Below, one piece after another: positions 34,258 to 42,966 of a stretch of DNA of 57,925 nt. Source of the stretch: an uncultured Clostridia bacterium (GTDB taxonomy: Bacteria; Bacillota; Clostridia; Oscillospirales; Acutalibacteraceae); NCBI GenBank assembly GCA_947589485.1, contig CANQBK010000003.1, positions 1-57,925 on the forward strand, given 5' to 3'. The translations under genes were made by a program, and so were the position numbers. The notes under the pieces were generated by a model that was not told the origin of the DNA, searched no databases, and saw nothing but the letters and a program-made list of their open reading frames with translations. Every line of letters begins with the position of its first letter. The stretch's first letter is position 1.

Positions 34258-34407
34258 TCAAAATCGGCAGCAGCGTGAGCATATAACGGCGGTAACGGCA
34301 AGGGCGACCGCTATTATAATTATAACACAGCTCTGCGGCAAAATATATGAAACAAGCAGCCCCAAACTAAACGCAAGCAAATTTCCGTTTCTTATACAGC
34401 TTCTCAT
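34258..34407 (-). CDS. 49-aa hydrophobic small protein between thiN and spoVM
   Basis: 49-aa ORF: a short polar start (MRSCIRNGNLLAF), two hydrophobic stretches split by LPQS (about residues 12-24 and 28-43), and a cysteine-rich basic end (CSRCCRF). GGTGAA lies just before the ATG at 34407; the longer frame to 34482 lacks an RBS. It ends 13 bp before spoVM, so the pair is probably cotranscribed. Function is unknown; a sporulation or membrane role is inference from position. Confidence 0.65.
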   Translation of the reverse strand: MRSCIRNGNLLAFSLGLLVSYILPQSCVIIIIAVALAVTAVICSRCCRF

Positions 34408-34498
34408 AATTTCACCAACCGGTTTAAATATATAATATCGGACTGTGTTTCTGTCTGACAATAACATAATATACACCGACACATCAATTTGACACTGT

Positions 34499-35134
34499 TT
34501 AAATTTTTTTTTCTGTAAATATTACGGCTGTTCCCTTGTGAAGCGTTATAACGGCTGTCCCGTCCGTTATTTCATTGCTTACCCCCAAGGGAAAGTCTGC
34601 CGTTAGTACACCTTTGTCAAGCTCATACAAGAATCCTTTAAGCGACACTGTACATTTATCGCAGGAAAACGGGAACACAGAAAAAGTATGACCTATTTTA
34701 TTATTTATTTCGGCACAGCCGCCGTCCATAACAAATATTTCCCGATTTGAACCGATGATTTTTGCGGTACAATTATGCCTTACGATATAAAGCAGCGTAC
34801 AAAGGTTCGCATAAGTATGGTCTTCTCTTCCGCCTGTCATACCCAAAAGTACAAACTCATCGAAACCTCGCTTTAAGCACTCTTTCACACAGTACATTGT
34901 GTCCGTGTCATCTTTCATTACGGGCAGCTTTATTATTTCGCCGTCATAATCTTCGGGAAAATCCGAGGAGTCAAAATCTCCCGCAACCATATCCGGTCTT
35001 ATACCGAGTTTTTTTGCGAATGTTATACCGCCGTCCGCACACACCTTAAAGTCGCTGTCCGAAACATTTTCGGCAATCGACGATATGTCCGTTTCAGGCG
35101 ATGCGCCTATTATAACACAACGTTTTTTTCCCAT
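34499..35134 (-). CDS. thiN: Thiamine pyrophosphokinase
   Basis: 211-aa ThiN transfers pyrophosphate from ATP to thiamine to make TPP. Family blocks are CADGGITFAKKLGIRPDMVAGDFDS, the DTDTMYCVKECL segment, and LLGMTGGREDHTYANL. Length is typical. GGAG precedes the ATG. It follows rsgA as in B. subtilis, except that rpe is absent between them. No TPP riboswitch is visible, as expected for an enzyme inside a housekeeping run. Confidence 0.95.
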   Translation of the reverse strand: MGKKRCVIIGASPETDISSIAENVSDSDFKVCADGGITFAKKLGIRPDMVAGDFDSSDFPEDYDGEIIKLPVMKDDTDTMYCVKECLKRGFDEFVLLGMTGGREDHTYANLCTLLYIVRHNCTAKIIGSNREIFVMDGGCAEINNKIGHTFSVFPFSCDKCTVSLKGFLYELDKGVLTADFPLGVSNEITDGTAVITLHKGTAVIFTEKKI

Positions 35135-35178
35135 ACAATCAACTCCGTGTTTCTTGGAGGATATTACATAGCGGTGCG

Positions 35179-36063
35179 TTATTTTCTCCGCCAGTCCGGT
35201 ATATCCTTTACCTCGTTGTAAATCGCCTTGTAGCTGTTATGGCGAGTAACGGGAATATTGCCGTCCCGAACAGCCTCTATGACCGCACAGCCCTTTTCAC
35301 ATATATGTGAACAGCCCGTAAAGCGGCACTCGTTTATATATTTCTCAAATTCCGGAAAACAGTATCCGAGTTCTTCTTTTCTTATGACCTCATACCGCTC
35401 TATGTCAACGGAAGAAAAACCGGGAGTATCCGCCACATAGCCTCCGCCGACTTTATAAAGCTCGCTGTGGCGCGTGGTATGTCTGCCTCTGCCGAGTTTT
35501 TCGCTTATCTCTCCCGTTTCTATTTTAAGGCGCGGGAACAATGAATTGAGCAGCGATGATTTACCCACTCCGGTATTTCCGGTAAATGCCGAAACATTAC
35601 CCTTTATAAGCGAAATTATATCATCTGCACATTCATTATTTTTTATACTGTACCCCAAAGAATGTATTCCCGCCCTGCGGTAAATATCTACAAGCTCGCT
35701 GCTGTCGGCAAGATCGCTTTTTGTAAATATTACAACAGGCTTTATTCCCTTGCTTACGGCAACAGCCGATATTTTATCAATAATAAGCGTACTCGGCACA
35801 GGCTTTGCGACCGACGCCACTATAAACAATATATCAATGTTGGCAAGCGGCGGGCGAATAAGGTAATTTTTTCTTGGAAAAATTTTTTCCAAAGACGCAT
35901 AACCGTCATTTCTGACTGTTATTTCCACCTTGTCGCCGACAGACGGACTTATGCCGCTTTTTCTGAAAGCTCCTCTTGCTTTACATTCATATAGCGTTTC
36001 AGCGGCTTCAACATAATAGAAGCCGCTGATTGCCTTAACGATCAAACCATTCAATTTATCCAT
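35179..36063 (-). CDS. rsgA: Ribosome small-subunit-dependent GTPase RsgA
   Basis: 294-aa circularly permuted GTPase that assists 30S maturation. The order is an N-terminal OB fold (about 1-65), G4 motif TKSD (about 115), G1 GNTGVGKSS (about 162-170), G3 DTPGFSS, and a C-terminal zinc region CRFTGCSHICEKGC. An upstream extension of the frame to 36303 is arginine-rich, overlaps the prkC acidic tail in another frame, and is rejected. ATG at 36063 has CGGTGA upstream, 10 bp behind prkC. The set prpC-prkC-rsgA is conserved in Firmicutes, where PrkC phosphorylates RsgA. Confidence 0.96.
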   Translation of the reverse strand: MDKLNGLIVKAISGFYYVEAAETLYECKARGAFRKSGISPSVGDKVEITVRNDGYASLEKIFPRKNYLIRPPLANIDILFIVASVAKPVPSTLIIDKISAVAVSKGIKPVVIFTKSDLADSSELVDIYRRAGIHSLGYSIKNNECADDIISLIKGNVSAFTGNTGVGKSSLLNSLFPRLKIETGEISEKLGRGRHTTRHSELYKVGGGYVADTPGFSSVDIERYEVIRKEELGYCFPEFEKYINECRFTGCSHICEKGCAVIEAVRDGNIPVTRHNSYKAIYNEVKDIPDWRRK

Positions 36064-36073
36064 TTTTTCACCG

Positions 36074-38302
36074 TTACATCCATATAATACCCTCAGGTCT
36101 GAATGAACCGTCATTCCTCGGAAGCAGTGACATAGGTTCCGTATCAGGCTCATCGTATGTCGGTTCGTCACCGCCCTCGGTACCCTCTTCATACGAATCG
36201 TCCGACGGTTCCTCATAGCTCTCTTCATCCGTAGATTCGTCATAGCTCTCTTCCGAGGGTTCCTCGCCCGACTCTTCATCAGATGTTTCGTCGCTGCTTT
36301 CATCTACGGATTCCTCGGAGCTTTCCTCGCCCTGTTTAAGTTCATATCCCGTATCTATAAAGGTTCTCGATACCGTCTGGTTCTTAAAGTCAAATACAAA
36401 TGTTTCGTACTTAATACCGTCAATCATTACCGTAACAATCTTTTGGTTATTTACCGCACCCTTTGGATCGAGTTCAATTATTTTTGTAAATCCGTTATAC
36501 GGAACACCGCTGGATTCGTCAACCTTTTGACCGTCAACATAAATCGTAACGGTAATCTGAGCGTGCTCATCTTCCGGCAAGTCGATTTTTTGTTTAAGCG
36601 GTTTAAGGATCTTGCTGCCGTCGCTTACTCGGATAGTGATTTGCGAACCCTTTGTAAGTGTGTTTCCGGCAAGCGGATCGGTTCCTATTACCGTTCCCGC
36701 CTGTTTGTTGCTTGCCACGGTAGATTTTTGTGTGGTAAAGCCTTGGGATTCAAGATCCGCCTTTGCCTGTTCGTAAGATTCTCCGGTAACGTCGGGAACA
36801 ATTATTTGCTCCGGCATAGGACCGTCGCTAACTATAAGGGTGATTGTTGTACCTATTTCCTGATTTGTACCCTCCTGCGGAGAAGATTCTATTACCGTTC
36901 CCTTGGCAACGGTCGTACTCGACACACGCTGAATGTCATAATTGAAATACTTCGATTGCAGCTTTTGTATTGCTTCCTGCTCGGTATAATTTTTCAGCTT
37001 CGGAACCTCGGTCGTTGTTTCGGTGCTGTTAATTGTCAGCTTTATTGTCGCATTTTCCTTTATCTGCTTTGACCCTGCTTCGGGGTCCTGTGACAAAATA
37101 ACATTTACCGGCTGGGTATCGTCATACTTCGCACTTATTTCAAAATTAAATTTATAGCTTTTGTCCTTTTTTATGTCGTCATATTTTTGACCTACAAAAT
37201 TCGGAACGTCCACACTCGCAATTTCGTTTGTACTCATTGCCCGCTGAACAATATTAGCAACAAATATAATAAGCGCCGCTATAACCAAAACCGCCACGCT
37301 TATGGTTATCCACTTTACCGCAGTTTTGGAACGCACGGACGAAAGAACCTCTTCCTCGGTGGTATAGTCATCATTGTATACGGGTTCGGGCGATGCTGCG
37401 GGTACATTGTTTATCGACTCGACAAACTTGGTCGGGGTTTCGTCAACAAAATAACTGTAATGGAACTTAACGGCGGGATTGTGCCTGAATATTTCAATTG
37501 CGTCAAGCATTTCGCTTGTGGAATCGTATCTTTGCTTCGGGTCCTTACGCATTGCCTTTAGGGTAATTTCCTCCAAACCTTCGGGAATAAGGTCGTTAAT
37601 TTCACGCAAAGGCTTGGGGTCGTTCTGGAGCTGCATTATGGCGACTGACACGGCGCTTTCCGCCTCAAAGGGAAGTTCACCCGTAAGCATTTCATACAGC
37701 ATAACGCCAACCGAGTATATGTCGGACTTACCGTCGGTAACATCGCCTCTTGCCTGTTCGGGGGCAATGTAGTGTACCGAGCCTATGGCTTTACCGGTCA
37801 TCGTCCGCTGCTCATTATTAAAGAAACGTGCAATGCCGAAATCGGTAACTTTTATTGTACCGTCCTGAAGCAGCATAATGTTCTGCGGCTTAACATCTCT
37901 ATGAACAATGCCCTTGCCGTGGGCGTGCTGTAACGCCTGCAAAATCTGTACGGTAAAATGTACGGCTTCTTTCCACGGTATCGTATGCTGATGGTTTATA
38001 TATTCTTTCAGGGTAATTCCGTCAATATACTCCATTACGATATACTGTATCCTGTCGCCGAAACTGACGTCGTAAACCTTGACGATATTCGGGTGTGACA
38101 AAACGGCAATAGCTTTTGTTTCATTCTTGAAACGCCTTATAAATTCTTCGTTTCCCAAAAACTCGTCTTTCAGTATTTTTATGGCAACCGTTTTATCGTC
38201 TATGGTATCGTGCGCCCTGTAAACCATTGCCATACCGCCGACGCCGATAAGCTCTTGTATTTCATATCTTCCGTCAAGTCTTTTGCCTGTATATTTATCC
38301 AT
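36074..38302 (-). CDS. prkC: PASTA-domain Ser/Thr protein kinase PrkC
   Basis: 742-aa membrane kinase. Catalytic domain about 8-270 with GVGGMAMVY, lysine 42, VHRDVKPQN and the DFG loop; one transmembrane helix at about 325-348; three extracellular PASTA domains (about 365-570) that sense muropeptides; then a beta-rich segment and a 90-residue acidic tail rich in EES and SYDE repeats. PrkC controls germination, wall metabolism and translation factors. ATG at 38302 (GGAG upstream) is used rather than the frame start at 38338. It overlaps nothing and is 16 bp behind prpC. Confidence 0.96.
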   Translation of the reverse strand: MDKYTGKRLDGRYEIQELIGVGGMAMVYRAHDTIDDKTVAIKILKDEFLGNEEFIRRFKNETKAIAVLSHPNIVKVYDVSFGDRIQYIVMEYIDGITLKEYINHQHTIPWKEAVHFTVQILQALQHAHGKGIVHRDVKPQNIMLLQDGTIKVTDFGIARFFNNEQRTMTGKAIGSVHYIAPEQARGDVTDGKSDIYSVGVMLYEMLTGELPFEAESAVSVAIMQLQNDPKPLREINDLIPEGLEEITLKAMRKDPKQRYDSTSEMLDAIEIFRHNPAVKFHYSYFVDETPTKFVESINNVPAASPEPVYNDDYTTEEEVLSSVRSKTAVKWITISVAVLVIAALIIFVANIVQRAMSTNEIASVDVPNFVGQKYDDIKKDKSYKFNFEISAKYDDTQPVNVILSQDPEAGSKQIKENATIKLTINSTETTTEVPKLKNYTEQEAIQKLQSKYFNYDIQRVSSTTVAKGTVIESSPQEGTNQEIGTTITLIVSDGPMPEQIIVPDVTGESYEQAKADLESQGFTTQKSTVASNKQAGTVIGTDPLAGNTLTKGSQITIRVSDGSKILKPLKQKIDLPEDEHAQITVTIYVDGQKVDESSGVPYNGFTKIIELDPKGAVNNQKIVTVMIDGIKYETFVFDFKNQTVSRTFIDTGYELKQGEESSEESVDESSDETSDEESGEEPSEESYDESTDEESYEEPSDDSYEEGTEGGDEPTYDEPDTEPMSLLPRNDGSFRPEGIIWM

Positions 38303-38318
38303 TAATATATAACTCCTT

Positions 38319-39056
38319 TCAAGCTCCGCCGCCAACAATAATCGCCGCCGTAATATTGTCGCCGCCTCCGAGCTCTTTCGCAGATTCTATTAATTTATCG
38401 GTCAACTCATCAGCACTGCTGTTTCGGATAAAGTCCAGCATACTTTCCTGTGTAACGTAATTTGACAATCCGTCTGTACAAATCAAAAGCTGCGAATGTT
38501 CGTTAAAGCTCTCGGTATTGTAATCCGTTTTAAGCTCCGGTTCTATTCCCAACGCTCTGGTTATAAGGTTGCGCCTTGGATGGTTCCGTGCCTCTTCGGG
38601 AGTAATCTGACCTGCCGCGACCATTTCCTGCACAACAGAGTGATCCGTGGTTATTTGCCTAAGAACGCTGCCATCGTAAAGGTACGCTCGGCTGTCGCCG
38701 GCATGTAAAACATATATTTTGTCTTTTTTCACAACCGCACAGACAACGGTGGTTCCCATTCCGTAAAGATAAGCATCGTTAAGCGCAATGTCATATACGG
38801 TCTTGTTGGCATGAGCCACAGCGTCGCTCATAAGACAATGTATCTGTTCGTCGGTCATATCGCTGCGGTACCCCTCTGCGAGCTTGGAAGTAATGGTTTC
38901 CGCAGCAACGCTGCTCGCCGTACTTCCTCCGTTTGCGCCGCCCATTCCGTCGCACACAATTGCCCACGCAGCTCCGTCGGGAAAAACACCCGTTTTGCAG
39001 TAATCCTGATTAGAGTTGCGTTTCAGACCTATATCGCTTTTGGAATATACCCTCAT
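38319..39056 (-). CDS. prpC: PP2C-type Ser/Thr phosphatase PrpC/Stp
   Basis: 245-aa metal-dependent PPM phosphatase that reverses PrkC phosphorylation. Motifs: RNSNQDYCKTG, CDGMGGANGGSTAS, HAGDSRAYL, DHSVVQEMVAAGQIT, and the late LLICTDGLSNYV and GGDNITAAII metal ligands. GGGGG precedes the ATG at 10 nt. Directly upstream of prkC in the conserved kinase-phosphatase pair. Confidence 0.96.
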   Translation of the reverse strand: MRVYSKSDIGLKRNSNQDYCKTGVFPDGAAWAIVCDGMGGANGGSTASSVAAETITSKLAEGYRSDMTDEQIHCLMSDAVAHANKTVYDIALNDAYLYGMGTTVVCAVVKKDKIYVLHAGDSRAYLYDGSVLRQITTDHSVVQEMVAAGQITPEEARNHPRRNLITRALGIEPELKTDYNTESFNEHSQLLICTDGLSNYVTQESMLDFIRNSSADELTDKLIESAKELGGGDNITAAIIVGGGA

Positions 39057-39061
39057 TTAGT

Positions 39062-40108
39062 TTAATCCCCCTTTGCGACACCTTTTCGTTCAGCGGATCG
39101 TTTCAGCTGCCCGCAGGACGCATTTATATCGCTTCCGAGTGTTCGCCTTACCGTTACTGTTATCCCGCTTTTTTCAAGAACGGAAACAAACTCCCGAATC
39201 CTCTCCCTTTTACTTTTTTTGTAGACCGTACCGCTGACCGCATTTACCGGTATAAGATTAACGTGGCACAACATTCCTTTCAGCTTTAAAGCAAGCTCCC
39301 GTGCATTTGCTGCACTGTCGTTTACCCCGTCAATCATTGCATATTCAAACGATATTCGGCGGTTTGTCTGATGTATATAATACCGGCACGCCCTCAAAAG
39401 CTCATCTATATCATATCGTTTATTAACGGGCATTGTACGGCTGCGTATCTCATTGTTCGGTGCGTGAAGAGAAACCGACAGGGTAATCTGGAGTTTCATA
39501 TCAGCGAGTTCGTATATTTTTGGCACAATACCGCAGGTAGATAACGAAATGTGACGCATACCTATATTCATACCGTTTTCGCTGCTCACCAGGTTTAGGA
39601 AACGCACAACATTGTCAAAATTATCAAGCGGTTCACCCATACCCATAAGTACAACATTTGAAATGCGTATATTGTTGTCACGCTGTTCGGTTTGCAGTTG
39701 GGCTATCATCTCGGAGGCGGTAAGGTTTCTGGAAAAACCGCTTTTGCCTGTTGCACAAAAGGCGCAGCCCATTCTACAGCCTGCCTGTGTGGAAATACAG
39801 CTTGTATATCCGTGATGATAACTCATCAAAACCGATTCAACTTTTTCACCGTCTTTAAACGAAAAAAGATATTTCTTTGTATCATCATAATCCGAAACAA
39901 GTTTTTTTTCAATAGCCGCAGAAGATATATGGTACTTTTCCATAAGTTTTTCGCGAAATTTCTTTGAAATATTGGTCATTTCGTCAAAGGATTCCACACC
40001 CAAATGGAGCCATTTATACACCTGCGCCGCTCTGTACGACGGTTCGCCCATCTCGGCAAACGCGGCCTGCAATTCCCGCTCGTACATTGATTTTATGTCC
40101 TCCGGCAT
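39062..40108 (-). CDS. rlmN: Dual-specificity RNA methyltransferase RlmN
   Basis: 348-aa radical SAM enzyme that makes m2A2503 in 23S rRNA and m2A37 in some tRNAs. The cluster cysteines are C111, C115 and C118 (CRMGCAFC). The second catalytic cysteine lies near the C-terminus in DINASCGQL, and SLHAPNNEIRS is conserved. ATG at 40108 has AGGAAGTG at 8 nt; it starts 4 bp after the rsmB stop codon. An earlier ATG at 40132 overlaps rsmB. Confidence 0.95.
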   Translation of the reverse strand: MPEDIKSMYERELQAAFAEMGEPSYRAAQVYKWLHLGVESFDEMTNISKKFREKLMEKYHISSAAIEKKLVSDYDDTKKYLFSFKDGEKVESVLMSYHHGYTSCISTQAGCRMGCAFCATGKSGFSRNLTASEMIAQLQTEQRDNNIRISNVVLMGMGEPLDNFDNVVRFLNLVSSENGMNIGMRHISLSTCGIVPKIYELADMKLQITLSVSLHAPNNEIRSRTMPVNKRYDIDELLRACRYYIHQTNRRISFEYAMIDGVNDSAANARELALKLKGMLCHVNLIPVNAVSGTVYKKSKRERIREFVSVLEKSGITVTVRRTLGSDINASCGQLKRSAERKGVAKGD

Positions 40109-40112
40109 ACGG

Positions 40113-41444
40113 TCACTTCCTTTTAAATACACTTATAAAGAACCCGTCGGTATTGTTTATGTGAGGGAACAGTGTAAGCTCGTTTTCCCTCTCTTCAATT
40201 CCCCTGCGGATACCTTTCGGAAGATTTATTTTATATTCTTCAAACTCATTGTGTTCCTCAAGAAAACGGCGCGCATTTTCATTGTTTTCTTTCGGGTTAA
40301 GCGTACAGGTCGAATATACAATAAGTCCTCCGCTTTTTACAAATTTTGAGCATGAGCAAAGTATGCGGTACTGTAAATCGGGCAGGGCGTCAAATCCCAT
40401 ATCCGCCTTATATCTCAGTTCGGGCTTTCTTCTTATAATGCCCAAACCCGAACACGGAACGTCACAAAGTACCCTGTCCGCCATTGGGAATCGGTCACAG
40501 TTTGAGGAATCGCATACAGACGTGTTTATTATCTCTGCGCCCAAACGGCTCGCACCGCTGCGTATCAGACCTATGCGAGATTCGTACAAATCGCAGGAAA
40601 TAATTTTTCCCTCATTTTGCATAAGTTCGGCGGCTGTAAAGCTCTTGCCGCCGGGAGCAGCACAAGCGTCGATAACGGTATGTCCCCTTTTCGGGTTTAA
40701 TATACGGCAGCAAAGCTGGGACGACAAATCCTGTATGTGGAACAAACCGTCCTTATATTGCCTCAGCTTTTCAACGTCCCCCGTATTTTTCAGGAACAGG
40801 CAGTCGGGCAGGATATTTGAGCGTTCTGTTTTTATACCGTCCGACTTAAACGACCTTTCCAGCTCTTCCGTGCTTGTTTTCAGCGTATTTACCCTTGCGG
40901 TAAGCGGTGCCTTGCCGTCGGCGGAGCCTAAAATCCCCAAGGTTTCAGTATCGCCGTAGCTTTTTCTCAAAAGCCGTATTATTTGCTCCGGACACGAATA
41001 TTTTATAGAGTAATATTTATTCTTTCCCTTTTTAATATTCGGCAGGTTAGGTTCCGAGAGCTTTGCGGCAGCCCTCAATACGGCGTTCACAAAGCCGGCG
41101 GCATTATTTAAATTATTTGACCTGCACAAAACGACGCTTTCGTTTACCGCTGCGGCGTCCGTGACCCCGTTCATAAAAAACAACTGGTAAAGTCCCATTT
41201 GCAATATTACCAACACGCCGCTGTCCAGTTCGTTTATCGGTCTTTGAGATAAACGTGACAAATTATAATCAAGCAGCAAACGTTTTTCAAGCACACCGTA
41301 AAACAAACCGGCGGCAAACGCCCTGTCCCTTTCGGAAAGAACATTTTCCGAAAGTATACTGTCCAGTATTATATTTGAAAACGACTTATCCCTTTCAACA
41401 CGTATAAGGGCGCTGAATGTCGCTTGCCTTGCAGATATTGACAT
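40113..41444 (-). CDS. rsmB: 16S rRNA (cytosine967-C5)-methyltransferase RsmB
   Basis: 443-aa protein with an N-terminal NusB-like RNA-binding domain (about 1-135) and a C-terminal SAM methyltransferase. The SAM loop is DACAAPGGKSF and the two catalytic cysteines are in CDVPCSGLGIIRR and YSTCTLNPKEN. GAGGAG precedes the ATG. Gene order fmt-rsmB-rlmN is conserved across Firmicutes. Confidence 0.96.
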   Translation of the reverse strand: MSISARQATFSALIRVERDKSFSNIILDSILSENVLSERDRAFAAGLFYGVLEKRLLLDYNLSRLSQRPINELDSGVLVILQMGLYQLFFMNGVTDAAAVNESVVLCRSNNLNNAAGFVNAVLRAAAKLSEPNLPNIKKGKNKYYSIKYSCPEQIIRLLRKSYGDTETLGILGSADGKAPLTARVNTLKTSTEELERSFKSDGIKTERSNILPDCLFLKNTGDVEKLRQYKDGLFHIQDLSSQLCCRILNPKRGHTVIDACAAPGGKSFTAAELMQNEGKIISCDLYESRIGLIRSGASRLGAEIINTSVCDSSNCDRFPMADRVLCDVPCSGLGIIRRKPELRYKADMGFDALPDLQYRILCSCSKFVKSGGLIVYSTCTLNPKENNENARRFLEEHNEFEEYKINLPKGIRRGIEERENELTLFPHINNTDGFFISVFKRK

Positions 41445-41456
41445 TGTTTTAACTCC

Positions 41457-42380
41457 TCAGGAAAATTTCAAATCATCGGTAACGGCGTTACGCAGACCAT
41501 TAACAAAAGCCTCGGCGCTCATTTTTCTCTTTCCCTCCGGCTGAAGCTCGACGATCTCAACTGCTCCTTCACCGCACGCAACGACAAGGGGATTTAACGA
41601 TAATATCTGTCCGGGTGAACCGCTGCCTTTTGAAACAGCCGTGCGGTGGATTTTTATTCTTTTTCCGTTAAGCATTGCCGACGCGCTCGGCCACGAATTA
41701 AGACCCCTTACCTGATTGTGTATCTGTAATGCAGGTCTTGAAAAATCTATTTTTGACATTTCCTTTGTAAGCATTTTTGTATATGACGATTTGCTGTCGT
41801 CCTGTTTTTCACGTTTGACCGTACCGTTTTCAAACGCACGGATAACATCGACCGCAAGCTCCGCTCCCACCGCACTCAATCTGTCGTGCAGTTCATCGGC
41901 GGTTTCGTTCTCACCTATGTCAATCTCCGTTTTCATAAGCATATCGCCCGTGTCAAGACCCTCGTCCATATACATAGCCGTAACGCCCGTCTTTGTCCTG
42001 CCGTCAAGTATTGCCTGCTGAATCGGAGAAGCACCCCTATACTCCGGAAGCAACGAAGCATGGATATTTATACAGCCGTATCTCGGAAAATCAATTATTT
42101 CCTTGGGCAATATTTTCCCGTAAGCGGCAACGATTATCATTTCGGGAGAAATTTCAGAAATGATTTCAAACGCTTTACCGTCCTTCAGTGTTTCCGGCTG
42201 ATAGACATTTATATTATTTTCAACAGCACACACCTTTACGGGAGGCGGTGTGAGCGTATATCCCCTGCCCTTGGGCTTATCCGGACGGGTAAAAACTCCG
42301 GCAACTTCATTGCCGTCTTTTATTATCGCTTTAAGACACGGAACGGCAAAATCCGGCGTTCCCATAAATATTATTTTCAC
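41457..42380 (-). CDS. fmt: Methionyl-tRNA formyltransferase
   Basis: 307-aa enzyme that formylates initiator Met-tRNA with 10-formyl-THF. The N-terminal domain has FMGTPDFAVPCL and the formyl-THF/active-site block HASLLPEYRGASPIQQAI with the catalytic asparagine-histidine-aspartate set; the C-terminal OB domain follows (about 205-307). GTG start at 42380 with AAGGA upstream. It follows def, which removes the formyl group later. Confidence 0.96.
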   Translation of the reverse strand: MKIIFMGTPDFAVPCLKAIIKDGNEVAGVFTRPDKPKGRGYTLTPPPVKVCAVENNINVYQPETLKDGKAFEIISEISPEMIIVAAYGKILPKEIIDFPRYGCINIHASLLPEYRGASPIQQAILDGRTKTGVTAMYMDEGLDTGDMLMKTEIDIGENETADELHDRLSAVGAELAVDVIRAFENGTVKREKQDDSKSSYTKMLTKEMSKIDFSRPALQIHNQVRGLNSWPSASAMLNGKRIKIHRTAVSKGSGSPGQILSLNPLVVACGEGAVEIVELQPEGKRKMSAEAFVNGLRNAVTDDLKFS

Positions 42381-42420
42381 ATCGCTTCATTCCTTTCAAG
42401 ACGGATACAAAACCGTAATA

Positions 42421-42885
42421 TCATTGTATTTCGTTTGAGTCGATTTTCCGTATAATGTGTTCCTTAAACAAAATGCCGTCCAAATGGTCGTTTTCATGGC
42501 ATATAGCCTTTGCAAGCAGACCCTCGGCGTTTACGGTAAACTGGTCCCCGTATCTGTTTTGTGCAACTGCGGTAACATACATCGGCCGTCTTGTTATCCC
42601 AAATTCACCGGGACACGACAGACAACCCTCGCTGGATTCCTGAACGCCTTTTGTTTTTATTATTTTCGGGTTTATAAATTCGATTTTTCCCTCGCCTATG
42701 TCAACAATAAAAACACGCCTTAAAATACCCACCTGTGGTCCCGCAATGCCGACGCCGTTTCCGTCCGTCATTGTTTCATACATATCGTCCAGCAGTGTGG
42801 CAAGACGATCATCAAATTTTTCAACCGGACGGCAAACCTTGGTCAAAATAGGGTCGCCCTCTCTAATTATATTCCTTATTGCCAT
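42421..42885 (-). CDS. def: Peptide deformylase
   Basis: 154-aa metalloenzyme that removes the N-formyl group from nascent proteins. All three motifs are present: GVGIAGPQVG, EGCLSCPG and HENDHLDG (metal ligands Cys, His, His with the catalytic Glu). The frame opens with TTG at 42891; ATG at 42885 with GGAG at 10 nt is preferred. It lies between priA and fmt, the usual order. Confidence 0.96.
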   Translation of the reverse strand: MAIRNIIREGDPILTKVCRPVEKFDDRLATLLDDMYETMTDGNGVGIAGPQVGILRRVFIVDIGEGKIEFINPKIIKTKGVQESSEGCLSCPGEFGITRRPMYVTAVAQNRYGDQFTVNAEGLLAKAICHENDHLDGILFKEHIIRKIDSNEIQ

Positions 42886-42966
42886 AGCCAAACATCTCCA
42901 TTTTTATTTATCTGCAACGTATCGGTAAGAATCCGCCGCCTTAAAGCGGCTGTTCTTTCTTTGCGT

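Noticed and set aside
36064..36303. N-terminal extension of rsgA
   Set aside because: This part is the opposite frame of the prkC acidic tail, is unlike RsgA, and a good RBS precedes ATG 36063.
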